Assembly: GCF_007655135.1 (NCBI RefSeq)
Contig: NC_045132.1
Span: forward strand, 5,394,001-5,458,000
Direction: 5' to 3'
Length of the DNA: 64,000 nt
Source: Punica granatum
Taxonomy: Eukaryota; Streptophyta; Magnoliopsida; Myrtales; Lythraceae
Shown here: piece by piece, positions 22,080 to 34,828 of the stretch
Numbering within the stretch: position 1 is the stretch's first letter
Layout: every line of letters starts with the position of its first letter
The notes under the pieces: model-generated
What the model saw: only the letters and a program-made list of their open reading frames with translations
What the model was told of the DNA's origin: nothing
Database searches by the model: none
Made by a program: the position numbers and the translations under genes

Positions 22080-22731
22080 ATCTACCGTCACATGTACGAT
22101 ATAAGTAACAAATAAATTCATAATTATAATCTTTCCTAATTCTCTCGAATGTGTGGCGAGTTTTTTTTTTTTCCTTTTATTGTTACCAGTTTTTTTCCGT
22201 GCGATCGTGTTGTTAGTTAGAGTTCCCTTTTAGATGGATTTTTTTTTTAAATGATGATATCACGATCACAGTTGAAATGTTAGTTAAGTTATATATATTG
22301 ATAAATTGAGAATATTCAAATATCAATATATACAATAACAAACTAAGGATAATGAAAAATGAATTATAATACCAAATATAAATGAAGAAAATAATATTAC
22401 TTAAAATAAATATTACATTTTCTTACCTATTAAATTTTAAAAAATTATAATAGATGACTTTCATGTATTTTGTAAAAAATAAAATGCATATCATCTATTG
22501 TCATATATTCTTCTTGTAAATTCTTTTTTTAAAAAAAAATTATATAGGTTTATCTTTCACTTTTACATAAGTGTTCGATATTTAAACATGCTTATTGCAT
22601 ATCAATAAATTTTTCTTTTAATTAGTGATTATGTTGCAAAGTCTTTTATAGATATGATATTTTTGTATTTTTTCTTAATAAATAAAATTATTAAATAAAA
22701 AAGTGCTTCTATAATAAAATTATTATTTAAA
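22080..22731. other. AT-rich spacer, no gene seen
   Basis: Strongly AT-rich upstream flank of the CCCH gene. No element ends recognised before the MULE at 22732. Confidence 0.4.
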
Positions 22732-23579
22732 GGGTAAATCAACAAAAAAATACAACTTTTATACTTTTTTTTAATTCTAGCACGACCTTTGAATAATAGT
22801 ACAGAAAGTAACGACATTTGAGTTTAGTTGCGAATTTAGCACCGCCGTCAAATGTAAATGATTAACATGGACTTAACAATGCCACGTGATATAATATTAT
22901 TGGACGAGTGGACCCCACATGATTTTATATAATAAAAAATAATACAAAAGAAAGAATAGAGGAAAGAGGGAGGGAGCCGACGTTGTTACCACGCTGGCAG
23001 CCACCACCCTCCAATCAGGGTTGCCGACCATATTTGCTGTGACTAACGATCCTGATTGGGGTGGTAGTGGACGCAATCGGGGCCCTCACCGTCGGAATCA
23101 ATGGAGCCCCAAATGATTCAAGGCTCCTTTGATTAGACATTGGGGCCCCAATTACTGCCACCACCCTACAATCAGGGTCATTGACCACAGCAGCAGTGGC
23201 CGACGACCCGATTGGGGATGGTGGCTATAATCAGGGCCCCTATCACGAGAATTGAAAAAAAAAATCCAATTCTAGGGTTCATTCGATTTCGACGATGGGG
23301 CCCCAATAGAAGCCACCATCGACCCCTTCTTCCTTTCCTTCGTTTTTTTTCTTTTTTATTTTTAAAATTATTTTTATTAAATAAAATAGTGTAGCATATA
23401 CTCGTCCAATCATATTGTGCCATGTGGCACCGCTAAGTCCATGTTAGCCATTACTGTTACGTTTTGCGACGTACTAGATTCGCAATTAAAATTGAAGGTT
23501 ATGCCTTCTGTGCATTATTCAAATGTCGTGCTAGAATCGGAAAAGAGCTCAAAGGTCTTGCTTTTTTGGCGGTTTATCC
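22732..23579. mobile_element. MULE-type element with a GC-rich core
   Basis: The 848-bp element has long imperfect TIRs, with outer ends gggtaaatc and ggtttatcc. Inner pairs include gacttaacaatgccacgtg opposite catgtggcaccgctaagtc. A perfect 9-bp target duplication ttatttaaa lies at 22723-22731 and 23580-23588. The 400-bp core is GC-rich with repeated ccaccaccct, caatcaggg and gccgacc words. No protein is encoded. Confidence 0.9.
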
Positions 23580-26270
23580 TTATTTAAACATTTATCTTTA
23601 TGACCTTATAATAAATGTAAAATTACCTTTCTAATTCTATTTATTATGGGATACAGCTTTATATATATAGATTTTCTATGTAAAATCACAATTTCTTTTT
23701 TGGGTTTACATTGTGGTATTTGAAAACTCAAAGATTTTCTATTAATTTAATTCGAACATTGTAAAGTGTCTCTCAAACTTCAGATCTAATGTATAATCAG
23801 TTTTTCTATTTTATTATAGCTGATATGGAACGTATTTTTCAACTTTATTGCTGACGTGCCATGACAAGTCATCATAATAATAAAAAGAGTTTTGTTAATA
23901 GTAGTCCTTTTCATCATAATAATCTCGTTAACTCTGTAAAATTTTAACTATTGTTAACAACTATAATCTATATTTAGATTTAGGTTTAGATTAGTAAAAC
24001 CAGCTCCGCTAAGTAGAGCCTCCCATTTGTGTGACAAAAATTCTCCATGTAAGTTTTTTTCCTCAGTTCATGATTGGTCGACTCTTCAAATCCCTTATAC
24101 ATTATTCAATTAATTACTTTTTCACTCCATAAATTAATTGCTTCCCAAAGCATGTCACGAAGTCATTAACACTCTCGGAAAACCTTATCGGCCACCACTC
24201 ACTCAATTATCCTTTTAATAATTTTGTTATAATTATCACTTAGTGACCGGAATCAGTAAGAAATTTAGTGAATTACTTGTGTTATGACCTGTGCCTTGCA
24301 CGGCTTTATTTCAACATAATCATTCATAGTTTTTAAAAATAAATTGAAGTATAATAACAATTTGCAATCATAACTGAACATTCTGAATTACAAACCTAAT
24401 ATATTGGACTAATTATTTAAATAGTTTAGTGAAAGTTTGCTATTATTCTCCTATTAATTGCATTGCATATTTATTTAGTAGTTAACATTATTTAGATTCA
24501 CTAAAAATGAAGTGCAAGTATACAAATTTGATTTCACAAATAATCTTTATATAATATGTGTTGTTAAATCCTTGCTTTCATAAACTATTTTTACTTTTTT
24601 TTTGTGACCCTCATTCTTAGAATTAGAGTCATGATAATTATTTTATGTATAGGTAAGTATACTACTCAACAAATGCTGAATATTGTGATTATGATACGAA
24701 TATATATTAAATATATCACTTTTAGATGTATATAAATTTCTTACACATTTTTTGAACGATTGCAACCACAATTCTTATTTTCACATGATAAATTTCTTAT
24801 TTTAGTCTGCTAGTAAATTTATATAATTAATTCTGGTAATTTATACATTTGGTTAACTAATTATTTTCGAAAGTAAAATATTCTTTTTTTGTTCCAAAAA
24901 ATAGGTATAATTGTTACATTTATCGATATCATTTAAAAAATAATCAGTTTTGCATATGTGACATATCTTTAAGTAGTCTTTTAATTTCAAAAATTAAAAT
25001 TTATTTTTTCCTCTATTCTCAGTTACATTAATTCAAGAGCATTTATTAAGTAACATTTATTGATATTCAAGTAAATTTTACTTATATATAGATTTATTAA
25101 TGACTAAGAGTCCTTACATATATCATTATTATTTCAAAACTTACATAATCCCGCATGAAGTATGAGTCTATGCCCTAAGTAGTCGTGTTTCTAAAATTAT
25201 TTCCCTTAATAATCTTCCCCACAAAATATTTCCCAAAATAGTCTTATATAATTTTTCATTTGTTTGCAAAGTCCCTGAAACTATTTTACTGTTATACTTC
25301 AGGTCTCATTCAAATATTTATAAATTGAAAAATTTAGAAATACATAGAATTAAAAAAATATTGGGTGCATGTGCCAAATTTAATACTCAGTGGGACTATC
25401 TGTGTTCCTGTATTAGTTATTAGAATTTTTATTTCATAATATTATACCCATGGACCTTCTTTGTAACAATACATATATGTTGGATCGGTAGGACATATTT
25501 ACTTAGATATATAACATGCAATTAAAATGCATAAAAGTTGAAAATTGACCTATATCAGACCATCAAATTCCCACTTGACAAGACTTTTATCGATTGGTAC
25601 TCATCCACGATCATAGTGGATGAGTAATAGTTACTAAATATTTAGTTGGTTCCCTTATATTTGAAAAATCATGTGAAACTGAGAAGAAAGGTATGCTTCG
25701 GTTCGAGTAATAAGTTTGAATTTAATCAGCTCGCAAGAAAAAATCAGCCATATAAATTACAAGAATATGGTTATTCTAATCTACACTATCCGGAGTTGTG
25801 GTGGTCGATCTTGGGTGGGATCCAAGGAATGTAAAAAAGAAAAGCAAAAAAATCCAACAAATCGCCTAGCCAAATTTTATCAGATGAAAAATTATTGAGC
25901 CTCAAACAATTGTAATTAAATACGATTTTTAACTAAAAAGCGATGTGATTAATGATTTGTTTTATTCAATATGATTAATCATAATTCGCTGAACCAAATC
26001 GCTTTAAATTGATTTTTTAAAAATGAAAATTTGCTAAAATAAATAAAATAAGTGAAGCAACTCAAAAAATTTAACAACAAAACAACGAATAATAATTGGT
26101 TTTGTTTACGATTTGAGTCATAACAATTGTATCCAATTAAGTCAAATATGTTTATTTTTATCTAACAATTGGATTTATAACCTCGAATCAACTTGAAACA
26201 TTTTTTTGATTCAACATGATTTATAAGTCAAACAGCGGCATTCCATATCCTATCCGCGCCAGCGCCGCCG

Positions 26271-26296
26271 CCCCCCCCCCCCCCCCCCCCCCCCCC
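26271..26296. repeat. Poly-C run of 26
   Basis: Twenty-six consecutive C preceded by gccgccg-type sequence. Long homopolymer runs are prone to assembly error, so the length is uncertain. Confidence 0.85.
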
Positions 26297-26870
26297 AACC
26301 GTCTCCCCTTGTAATTTTATCTTAGTCTTTTTTTTTCCCTTATATATTTCAATTTTCTATTTTATGGGTTTTAGACAGGGACTTAGCATAAAATAGTGAA
26401 AATGTTTCAAGACTTCAGAAGCAAATAAAAGACTATATCAGACTAATCTGGGGAATAGTTTGCCAGGAATATTATTGTGGGAAATAGTTACAAAAACAAA
26501 ACTCTTTCGGACACAGAGTCTGAACTTATTTCCATTCATGAATTTCTCTAATTCCATATGTACTTACAATTCCTTGGTTAAAATAATTCCAAACTAATCG
26601 CGGGCTTTTTAAATTAAGCTTTCAAATTTATATATCAGATATCCTGTTAGATTTTTATCAAGGGATTCCATTCAAGTTATGAAGGTGTCCCATAAAAATT
26701 ATTTTCATTAAGTAAACGTGATATAGTAAAACATTATTTATACCCTAAAAATATTCAATTTTCTTCCGAGTGTGACAGGTTTAAGGGTTCTTAATTGTAT
26801 GTACTTTCATATAATTCATACTTTAATAGACACGTTCATGATATTTTTACTTTTTGTTTTTTATAAGCAT

Positions 26871-26895
26871 GAATAATAATAATAATAATAATAAT
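26871..26895. repeat. (AAT)n microsatellite
   Basis: About eight trinucleotide units. Confidence 0.8.
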
Positions 26896-27339
26896 GTGGA
26901 TTTAGAAAAATAAAATGCTATATATTTAATGTATAGACTTGAAGAGACTTTCAATCTTGAGTTGAGGATTTACAATAAAAGGATTATGTGGCATGTTACC
27001 TTGCATAAAAGCCTCTCATTGCAAGAAACTAAGGAGTCTACTATATAGTTGGCTGGATTAGCCATTGGACAAACAATTTCATAAAGCATGATTGATGGAT
27101 CTCATGTTCATTCAAGATATCAACGGCACTTTAGATAACTAGCTTATTAAAATGAAGATGTCCAATTCTACATCGAAATGTACATGATGAACAGGTTTGC
27201 TCCACATTTCTAATTGTATTGTTATTCAATTTACGATATTTATTCATTTATACACTAACCAGATGAATTTCTCCAATTTCAGGGCTTCGATAATTCATGT
27301 TATTACGAGGAAAATCCTCATCACCAATGTAAGCCTCCA

Positions 27340-27375
27340 CTAGATGCAAGCCCGCGCAACGGATAATAATTTGAT
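27340..27375 (-). mobile_element. Helitron-like 3' end (minus strand)
   Basis: On the minus strand the sequence reads ccgttgcgcgggcttgcat, then CTAG followed by T. This matches the plant Helitron ending of a GC hairpin about 10 bases before CTAG with insertion before T. The element body would extend to higher coordinates. No 5' end was paired. Confidence 0.4.
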
Positions 27376-27929
27376 TTAATTTTTAAGACAAATATGAAAT
27401 GAATTAGATGTGATAATTTGTTTGTAATTATATTTGAACTGCGTTGACTTGGTTGCGCTTCTTAGTTAACTTAGCACTTAGAATTGGTGCCATTGTCTCT
27501 GTGTTGTCTTCGTCCTCAGATACTTTTGTCATTAACATCGCTCAGTGTTGCTGCATAGAACCTATAGATTTAAAATTGAAGTCAATTTTCCGGATTTGAG
27601 TAAACTTGGATTGATTAAATTGTGGAGCAATAACACAGCTCTTGCAAATAACCAGGTCGGTAGAATTCTTTCCGTGGTAGAGAGGGTGAAAGGCAGCTCT
27701 GCAAAGAAAATGCAAACTTGGGCGTGGTCAGACATAAGGAAGCAACATCTATTATAATATATTGAAGCCGAAAAGAGCTTATAAAATGTCACCCTTTACA
27801 AAAAAGCAAAATCCTTAGTTCCATAGTTGATAGCCTCTTGGCCTATTCAAAAATTGAATTTCTAATAGAAAAATTCGTGCGTCTATCTATTTTTATAGAT
27901 TGTAAGAAAATAATAAATGCAGAAATAGA
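27376..27929. other. Spacer before the copia element
   Basis: No recognised gene. A 70-codon open frame (27545-27757) shows no domain I know. Confidence 0.35.
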
Positions 27930-28392
27930 TGTTGGAATTAATTCCATTATTTGTGGGCTTCCGTTAATTGCGGATTTCAATTTTAATAAACTAGATAGAG
28001 ATTGTGTCTGTAACAAGACATGCAAATAACTCGATTTTTGTGATATTTTAGCGAATTAGCAGTCATTAATTATTAGGTGTTGTGGTTAGGCAGCAACGTG
28101 GCTCTGTTACTTAATGGGCCCTTAACGAGAGAGCCCGTTAGAATAAATAACTATTGTGAGCTAGGTCCTCTCTCCACCCCTAAGCAGTTTTTGCCGTCCC
28201 ATTGAGGCTACCTGATCCAGAGGGTGAAGGAGATGAAGTTCCTGGTGCAATTGATTGACCAATCAAAGTCCCATAAATCTTAATCCATAGTTCGGCATTC
28301 GACATGGCTCATTCAAGTATGTTGTTTTAAACTTGTATAACTCTGATCTATCTACGGTATCTTGGGAAGAGAAATCTATTCGATTTTTATCA
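27930..28392 (+). repeat. Copia 5' LTR
   Basis: Direct repeat of 29556-30020. Shared words include taactattgtgagctaggtc and gttaggcagcaa. The LTRs differ at a modest number of sites, so the insertion is not very recent. Confidence 0.85.
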
Positions 28393-28599
28393 CGTGGGAT
28401 CAGAGCCACCGTTTGATGGATTAGGGTTTACCTTCTTTTAATTTCGTTAACCTGAAAGCATCCTGGATAAGGTTGCCTAGCAATTTTGCTGTGTTTGATG
28501 GATTGTGAACAGTTAGGGTTTCGTAAAATTAGATTAATGGTTGATTAAGGTGATTGCCGAGATTTTGTTCGTTGATCGTCGATTCAATCCATTTGGTTG

Positions 28600-28899
28600 A
28601 GGAATTTTGTCAATGAGCTATCCGTCATGGATTCCATATCTAGACCCATAAAGATACTTTGTGATAACCATGCTACAATTTTGTTCTCTAAGAACAGTAA
28701 GAGTATGAGATGATCCAAGCATATGAAAATAAAGTATTTAGCAGTCAGTGATATGGTAAAGCAAGGAGACATCAGGTTTGAGCACATAGAAACAAAAGCT
28801 TTGATTGTAGATCCATTAACAAAAGGTCTATCGCTTGGAACCTTTAAGGGGCATGTAGACCATATGGGTGTCTTGGAGTCTTTTGATGCAGTTTGTTAG
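28600..28899 (+). pseudogene. Copia RNase H C-terminal remnant
   Basis: Encodes ILCDNHATILFSKNSKSM, an in-frame stop, then SKHMKIKYLAVSDMVKQGD, FEHIETKALIVDPLTKGLS and a terminal VDHMGVLESF block ending in a stop. These are the Asp-Asn, SKH and DPLTKGL motifs of Ty1/copia RNase H. The rest of pol and gag are missing. Confidence 0.88.
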
Positions 28900-29555
28900 T
28901 GGAAGTGTTATCTATTGTGTTTGTTTTGGATGATTGCATATACAGTTTGATTGTAGTCACTTTGAAATGATAATAAGACAATTATTATTTTGACATATTA
29001 ATGACTGTCATTCAGTTTTGACGTATTTCTCTTGTCTTATTTATTTAATTGATATTTGCTATAAGGTCTCAAGATTTGTGTCATTCTTGAGCAAAAGGCT
29101 TGAGACTTATTTGTTGAGCTTTATTGGTATGTCCTTTGATACATTCAGTTATCTCGAGATAAATCTTATTGGACATACAAGTTTTTTTGTTGAAACGATA
29201 AGGGATTTCTCTACTTCTATTTGTTGCATCAAGAGAGAAATTGAGGACCGACAGTGAAATTGTATTTTTGATCACATTATACTATTTTCTTACCACATTA
29301 CCACATCACTAATCCATGTTGACGAGGTTGATTGGCACTTGTAAATATGGAAGGTGTTGTATCGCTTAAAGATACAACGCCGCCATAATTCAGTGTCGAG
29401 GGCCTTGTTGGACAGGATAATATAAGGATGTCCAGGACCATTGTTTCTAAAATTGAACTCATAAGGTTTTCAAGTTCTCTATCTGAGAGTTGTTTTAAAT
29501 TAACGAAATTATTTTTTAAATATTTACCACAATTAATGTTGCCCAAGTGGGAGAA

Positions 29556-30020
29556 TGTTGGAATTAATTCCACTATTTGTAGGCTTCCATTAATTGCGGG
29601 TTTCCATTCTAATAAAACCGATAGAGATTGCATCCGTTATGAGACATGCAGATAACCCGATTTATTATGATCTTTTAGCAGATTAGCAGTTCTTAATTAT
29701 TGGGTGTTGTGGTTAGGCAGCAATGTGGGCTCTATTACTTAATGGGCCCTTAATGGGAGAGCCCGTTAGAGTAAATAACTATTGTGAGCTAGGTCCCCTC
29801 TCCAACCCTAAGCAGGTTTTACTGTCCCGTTGAGGCTACCTGATTTAGAGGGTGAAGGAGATGAAGTTCTTGGTGCAATTGATTGATCGATCAACATCCC
29901 GTAAGTCTTGATCCGCAGTTCCGCATTCGACATGGCTCATTCAGGTATCTTGTATTTAAATTGTATAACTCTGATCTATCTACGACATCCTAGGAAGATA
30001 AATCTATTCGATTTCTATCG
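29556..30020 (+). repeat. Copia 3' LTR
   Basis: Partner of 27930-28392, directly after the purine tract. The final base differs from the canonical CA end. Confidence 0.85.
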
Positions 30021-30790
30021 GTAGATCTATGTATTTATTAGTTTAAGTTAAATGAATTTGGCAAGTTTTTGTATGTATTGGTTCAACAAATTTTAGATAT
30101 TCGTCTACTTTATTTTTACTTATAAGGGATAGAATTAAATATTCTTTTTGGAAAAACAAAAATTCTCTCAATAATTTTAATTTTTTTCTCAAAAATATGA
30201 AATGTATATTGAAATTTAGTGTGCTCTATGTCCTATAAATAGAGAGCGGGAAAATTCATTTTCTAGGATATTTTCTTTCTATTCTTATTTTATTTACACT
30301 TTATCTCGAGTATGTTTCTCTCACGATTGGTATGCTCTTGCATAATATACATTTTCTGTAATAGTCTCCTACGAATCAAATTACTTGTTCTTATCATTGC
30401 AATTTTGTCTTTCTTAATTTTATTGGATAAATTTTCTTTTTATAGTAAAACAATATTATGTATATTTTATAATACCCTTTGTTTAGATTAGATTGTTGCA
30501 ACTAAAATTATCTATTTTAAACACATGTGATAATTATTAAAAAAAAATACTGTGCAATATGCAAGTGCTCTATTTTTTGTAATTTTCAATTAAAATTTTT
30601 ATTATTTATTATTTTATTTTTAATAAAATTGTAACATTTAATATTATATTAATTTTTCAAATAAACGTTAAAAATTCTAAAGTGAAAACATTAAATCAGT
30701 TCATGAATGTATTAAAAGTTCTCTAAAAAGTAATTTAAAAATTACGTAGATTAAACTATTTCTCAAACTCGCGCAACTTGCAGGGCAGTA
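30021..30790. other. AT-rich spacer
   Basis: No recognised gene. A TATA-like tataaatagagag near 30232 followed by pyrimidine-rich DNA resembles an LTR or old promoter fragment, but nothing pairs with it. Confidence 0.35.
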
Positions 30791-30794
30791 CCTA
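30765..30794 (+). mobile_element. Helitron-like 3' end (plus strand)
   Basis: cgcgcaacttgcaggg is followed nine bases later by CTAG and then T, the pattern of plant Helitron 3' ends. The hairpin is imperfect. No 5' end was paired. Confidence 0.4.
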
Positions 30795-31208
30795 GTTATA
30801 ATAATAACTTGCCAAAGGAAAAAAAAGATAGGAAAAAGGAAAAATATGTGGCGGGGAGGTTAGATAATGGTTAGATAACTTTACCCATAGAGAAAAGAGA
30901 AGGTTATGTAACCCCCAAAAACACACACACAGAGAATGGTTAAATAACAACAAGGCATAGATTTTCTTGACCGATACATTAGGTAGGTCGCTGGCATAGT
31001 CCCTATACATCTTCTGTTATATACGTAGCCGGGATCGAACTTTCCATGAGATTCATTTGGTCCCATAAATGTTGACTCATATGAGAATCTCATCAAACCA
31101 AGTTCTTAGAGAAACTCCAAACTAAAGTCAAGCGGAGCTTATTGATAAATACTAAAGGCTTGTTTGAATTGCGGGTTAAGAAGGATTATAATAAAGGATA
31201 TAATCGAA
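30795..31208. other. Spacer, no recognised gene
   Basis: Short open frames at 30881-31096 (minus) show no known domain. Confidence 0.35.
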
Positions 31209-31405
31209 TCAGGGATGGATTTAGGGGGTACTCACCCCCTTAGACTCAAAAAAATATGAAATTTATAGTATACTTTTGATCGAGATTTTCATTTTTTTAA
31301 TGAAATAATTATGTTCGTCCTTTGACTAGAAAATTATACTATTTCCTTACCTTCTATTGAGTTTCGTCCCCCGTGCAAGAAATTTCTAGATCCAGCCCTG
31401 AACTA
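31209..31405. mobile_element. Small hAT-like MITE
   Basis: Begins cagggatggatttag and ends ctagatccagccctg, an inverted pair of about 15 bp with mismatches. The body is about 197 bp of AT-rich DNA. The CAGGG-type end suggests hAT. A clear 8-bp duplication was not found. Confidence 0.5.
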
Positions 31406-32234
31406 AGCCATAAATCAAAGTAGGTGAAATTGCGTGGAAGTAGAATTGGTTAGTATTAATCAAATTGATCTGAAGACTAAGTTTCATCATCTGGTGCTTT
31501 CTTGACAATTCACAGAGCAAGAGAGAGCAGCTCAATGAAATTTGAAAAAGCAAGTGCGATTGCAAATATTATGTCACAAGCAACAAATAAAATTAAAAAT
31601 CGACATTTGAATATTCAAAATTTTAAATAAAAATTTACCTTTACTCGAAATTAATTTGCAAAACAACCCTAGAATTTGAGAAAATCAATATTGTATATAT
31701 TTTAATTTTTGTAACCCCCCTCCTGGTCGGAATTTCTATCTAGCTGAGTTATTTTTCCTTAAACCAAACCAAGCCCAGACTAGGCAGCGGATCAACTTGT
31801 TGCTGTGCCAGGACGGCATTAAATACACTGCTGCATGTTTGATGGGCATCACGCATTGTCATTTTGTTCTTTATTTAAGAATACCTGATGAGGGTTAAAA
31901 TTAAAATGGCTGGGCCTCCGTGTTCCAGCTAGCGTGGGACCGAGCTGGTCCACGCTGCCGTCAAGGTAAATTCGGGTCGATCTCGAGAAACCCCTCGTTA
32001 AAGATCTAACCAGGCATCATGCTCTGCGTATCCGCAGATCCTAGGAATCAAAATTAATGCCGAGCGTGAAATCTCTACTGAAAGCCTCTTGTGATTACGG
32101 TCAAATCGGTAAATTACCAAGACATATGACAGATAGACGATTACACCCCGTGTTGCATTAAATGAAAATTGAATCGTGTGTTTGGACTTGCTATTTGATT
32201 TTGTGTGTGTTGGGCAGGATATATAATATTTGGG
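31406..32234. other. Intergenic, no recognised gene
   Basis: No gene or repeat boundary recognised. Confidence 0.4.
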
Positions 32235-32975
32235 TTGATACCAAAAAAAAATTATCATGGTTACTTTATTCTTAATCGTCGAATTTCCTAACATAAGATC
32301 ATGACCGTACAAATATTCTATATTTTTTTATCTTGAAGATTCACTCTTGATATTTTGACTATTTATAATGTCGGCCACATATCTTGTTGTCAAGATTCAG
32401 TCTCACCCATGAATGATCGAATCCAGTTCGATATAAAACCGATTAAATTGCACCTGTACAACCCAAATCAAAAAATAATTTAATTGCTTTGAAAAAACAA
32501 TTGAACAAAGGGAACACCCCAGAAGAGCAAAAGGCACCTGATGGATTCTTGAGAGAACGAGTAGATTGGCGAATCTTGATTTCGTGGGGGGAGCGAGATC
32601 CAAGAACTGGAGCTGGGTATGCTCTCCTGAGTTCAAATGGATGATACTGAGCACGAAAGTGAAGAAAGCAAGGAGCATATTGTTTTTTTTTTAAGTATAA
32701 TTCCTTTGTTCGATTGTTTATTTTTTTTTCAAGTAATTAAATTAATTTTAATTTGGGTTGAATCGGTGAAATTCGGTCGGTTTTATATCGAACTGGATTT
32801 GGTCTATCACGAGCGAAATCGAATGTCGACGAAAGTGGCCGAAATTATTGATAGTCAAAATATCATAGGTCAATCTTCAAGATACAAAATAATAGACACT
32901 TGTATGGTTATGATCTTGTGTTAGAAAATCCAACAGACAAGAATAAAACAACCGTGATGGTTATTTCTGGGTACC
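32235..32975. mobile_element. Long inverted-repeat element (MULE-like)
   Basis: Arms of about 230 bp at 32235-32470 and 32740-32975 are imperfect inverted copies: tcgatataaaaccga opposite tcggttttatatcga, and taagatcatgaccgta opposite tatggttatgatctt. The core has an exon-like minus-strand stretch (about 32540-32650) ending at a possible gt donor, which may be captured host sequence, but I do not recognise it. Confidence 0.6.
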
Positions 32976-34240
32976 AATCGCCGTAGAATCTCCATATAAT
33001 ATTTTACTAATGACTACCGAATTTAGAAAATTTTATTTCCAAGTCAAAGGTGAGTACTCTCTCCATTCTTGACCAACAAATCTTCATTTATGACCGCATG
33101 CTGGTTCAGATGGTTTGATGCATGATCTCTTACTTATTGTAAATAAAAAAAATTCATGATTATAAAAGTTTTACCATTTTTGTGTGCCGACTTATTCTTG
33201 AACTTGGAATGATTAGAATCCGTTAAATTTCCGAATATCAGGTGGTACGTATACTGATAAAAAAGAAACCCTAATGGATGAATGTTGTCTGTCATGATCA
33301 AAATCAGAAAGAACCAAAAGCGAAAAATAAATATATGTAGCTGTTACTTACCAAAACAGGCGCGTAATTATAACATTATTGTACATCTTGTAATTTCTTA
33401 TTGTTGCTTATTTCTGATAATAAAACGAGTAATTTCCATAATGTTGCTTATTTCTGATTTAAAAAAGGGGGTAATTTTCTTTATTATTTCTGAAATTCAA
33501 ATTTCAACATAGCATGTTATACATTGCGATAGGTGCAATGCTAATAAATGAAAAACGAACGCCTTCTTAGATCAACTAAATTTTGAAAATACGTAAAAAT
33601 TAAAATAAGGTAAGGGCTCAAGTAGTTGTCCCATAACTATCCGTGGCGATAACAGCACGTTGTTGCAGCGAATAACACTACATTTCTCGTACATATCCGA
33701 TCTCCTGATATACATGATTGGACGAGATGAAAAGAGAAACTATATTCAGGACCGACAATGTTCTTTCTCCCAACAAAGAATAGGTCAGTTTCCACAATCA
33801 ATGTTTTCTAGACGGACTCCACAAAAACTGTGTTTGATTCGAGGTCACGTCATATAAAATGTTAAGATCACTTGTAAAATTTATTATTGAAATTTATTTT
33901 TCTGCCTTATAGATTGAAATATGAGATTAATATATTATGAAAATGATAGTAATAATATAAGATTCATTTTTGCAGAGATAATATATGGTAACCATGGGGC
34001 CGTGATGTGAGAATCACAATGGCCATAGTAAGTTATTCCGGTTATAATGATCCCTTTTTCTTTTTTTTTGATAAACGGTTGTAATAATTTTTAACCTAAA
34101 AATTGTCGCACCGTTTGGAATTCTTCAAAATGAAAAAACAAATTCATAAAAATTTAATAAATTTTTCTTTTAAGAATTCAATTAACAAAAGCTTTCTTTT
34201 AAAGTGTGAGTTTTATTCAGATTTTAAATAGGACCAAAAT
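32976..34240. other. Intergenic, no recognised gene
   Basis: AT-rich. Open frames at 33282-33512 and 33660-33857 have no known domain. Confidence 0.4.
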
Positions 34241-34828
34241 TAGGGGTGACAATATATGTCGTGTCGTATTTAAACAGGTCGTGTCTAAACGAGTTCGTGT
34301 CAAAAATCTCTAAACTCGAACACGACACGTTTAATAAATGTGTCACGATTTTCAAACACGGACACGACATGTTTAATTACGGGTTGACACGGATACGATA
34401 CGTCTAACCCGTTTAACTAAGCATGTCTAAATGTGTATGTATACTTATCTACACGATATGACACTATTATCTTTAGGTACATATTATACCTATATGATAT
34501 GATACTATTAACTTTAATTATACATTACTACACGATTGATATGATAAAAGTATCATAAACAGGTGATTTATAAAAACAAATTTAAATAATTTTAGTGTAC
34601 TTTCTTCTATTAATTAATGTGAAACAAATTTATTAACACTATAACACAAAATATAAACCGGTCTAACCGTGTCTAAACGGGTTACAAGAGTTAAATCCGT
34701 TTAAACATGTTTATTTATCGTGTCTAAACAGGTTTGACATGTTTAGACACGAAACACATTTAGTCTTAATCAAAACCCACTTAACACCATGTCGTGTTAT
34801 CGTGCCATGTCAAATACTGTCGGCCCTA
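34241..34828. mobile_element. hAT-type non-autonomous element
   Basis: Begins taggggtgacaat and ends ctgtcggcccta, with a perfect 8-bp duplication accaaaat at 34233-34240 and 34829-34836. Sub-terminal regions are packed with cgtgtc and gacacg words in both orientations (for example 34259-34420 and 34670-34770), probably transposase-binding repeats. AT-rich core, no protein. Confidence 0.88.

Larger units (their letters stand above)
23589..27339. other. Long AT-rich stretch, no recognised gene
   Basis: About 3.7 kb of AT-rich DNA. It holds ttgcacgg words of the type seen at Helitron or decayed repeat ends (near 24295), a 26-base C run at 26271-26296 and an (AAT)n tract near 26871-26895. The short open frames, for example 25646-25834, carry no domain. 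Confidence 0.45.
27930..30020 (+). mobile_element. Deleted Ty1/copia retrotransposon with both LTRs
   Basis: Two direct repeats of about 463 bp (27930-28392 and 29556-30020) start tgttggaattaatt. The first ends tatca; the second ends tatcg. A PBS-like gggatcagagccacc follows the first LTR at about 28396. A purine tract aagtgggagaa (about 29545-29555) precedes the second. The flanks ataga (27925-27929) and gtaga (30021-30025) match at 4 of 5. Only about 1.16 kb of interior is left, including a broken copia RNase H. It is a non-autonomous deletion derivative. Confidence 0.87.

Noticed and set aside
26271..26296. Poly-C run as a functional quadruplex site
   Set aside because: A single homopolymer run in non-coding DNA is more likely slippage or an assembly effect. 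No neighbouring gene supports a role.
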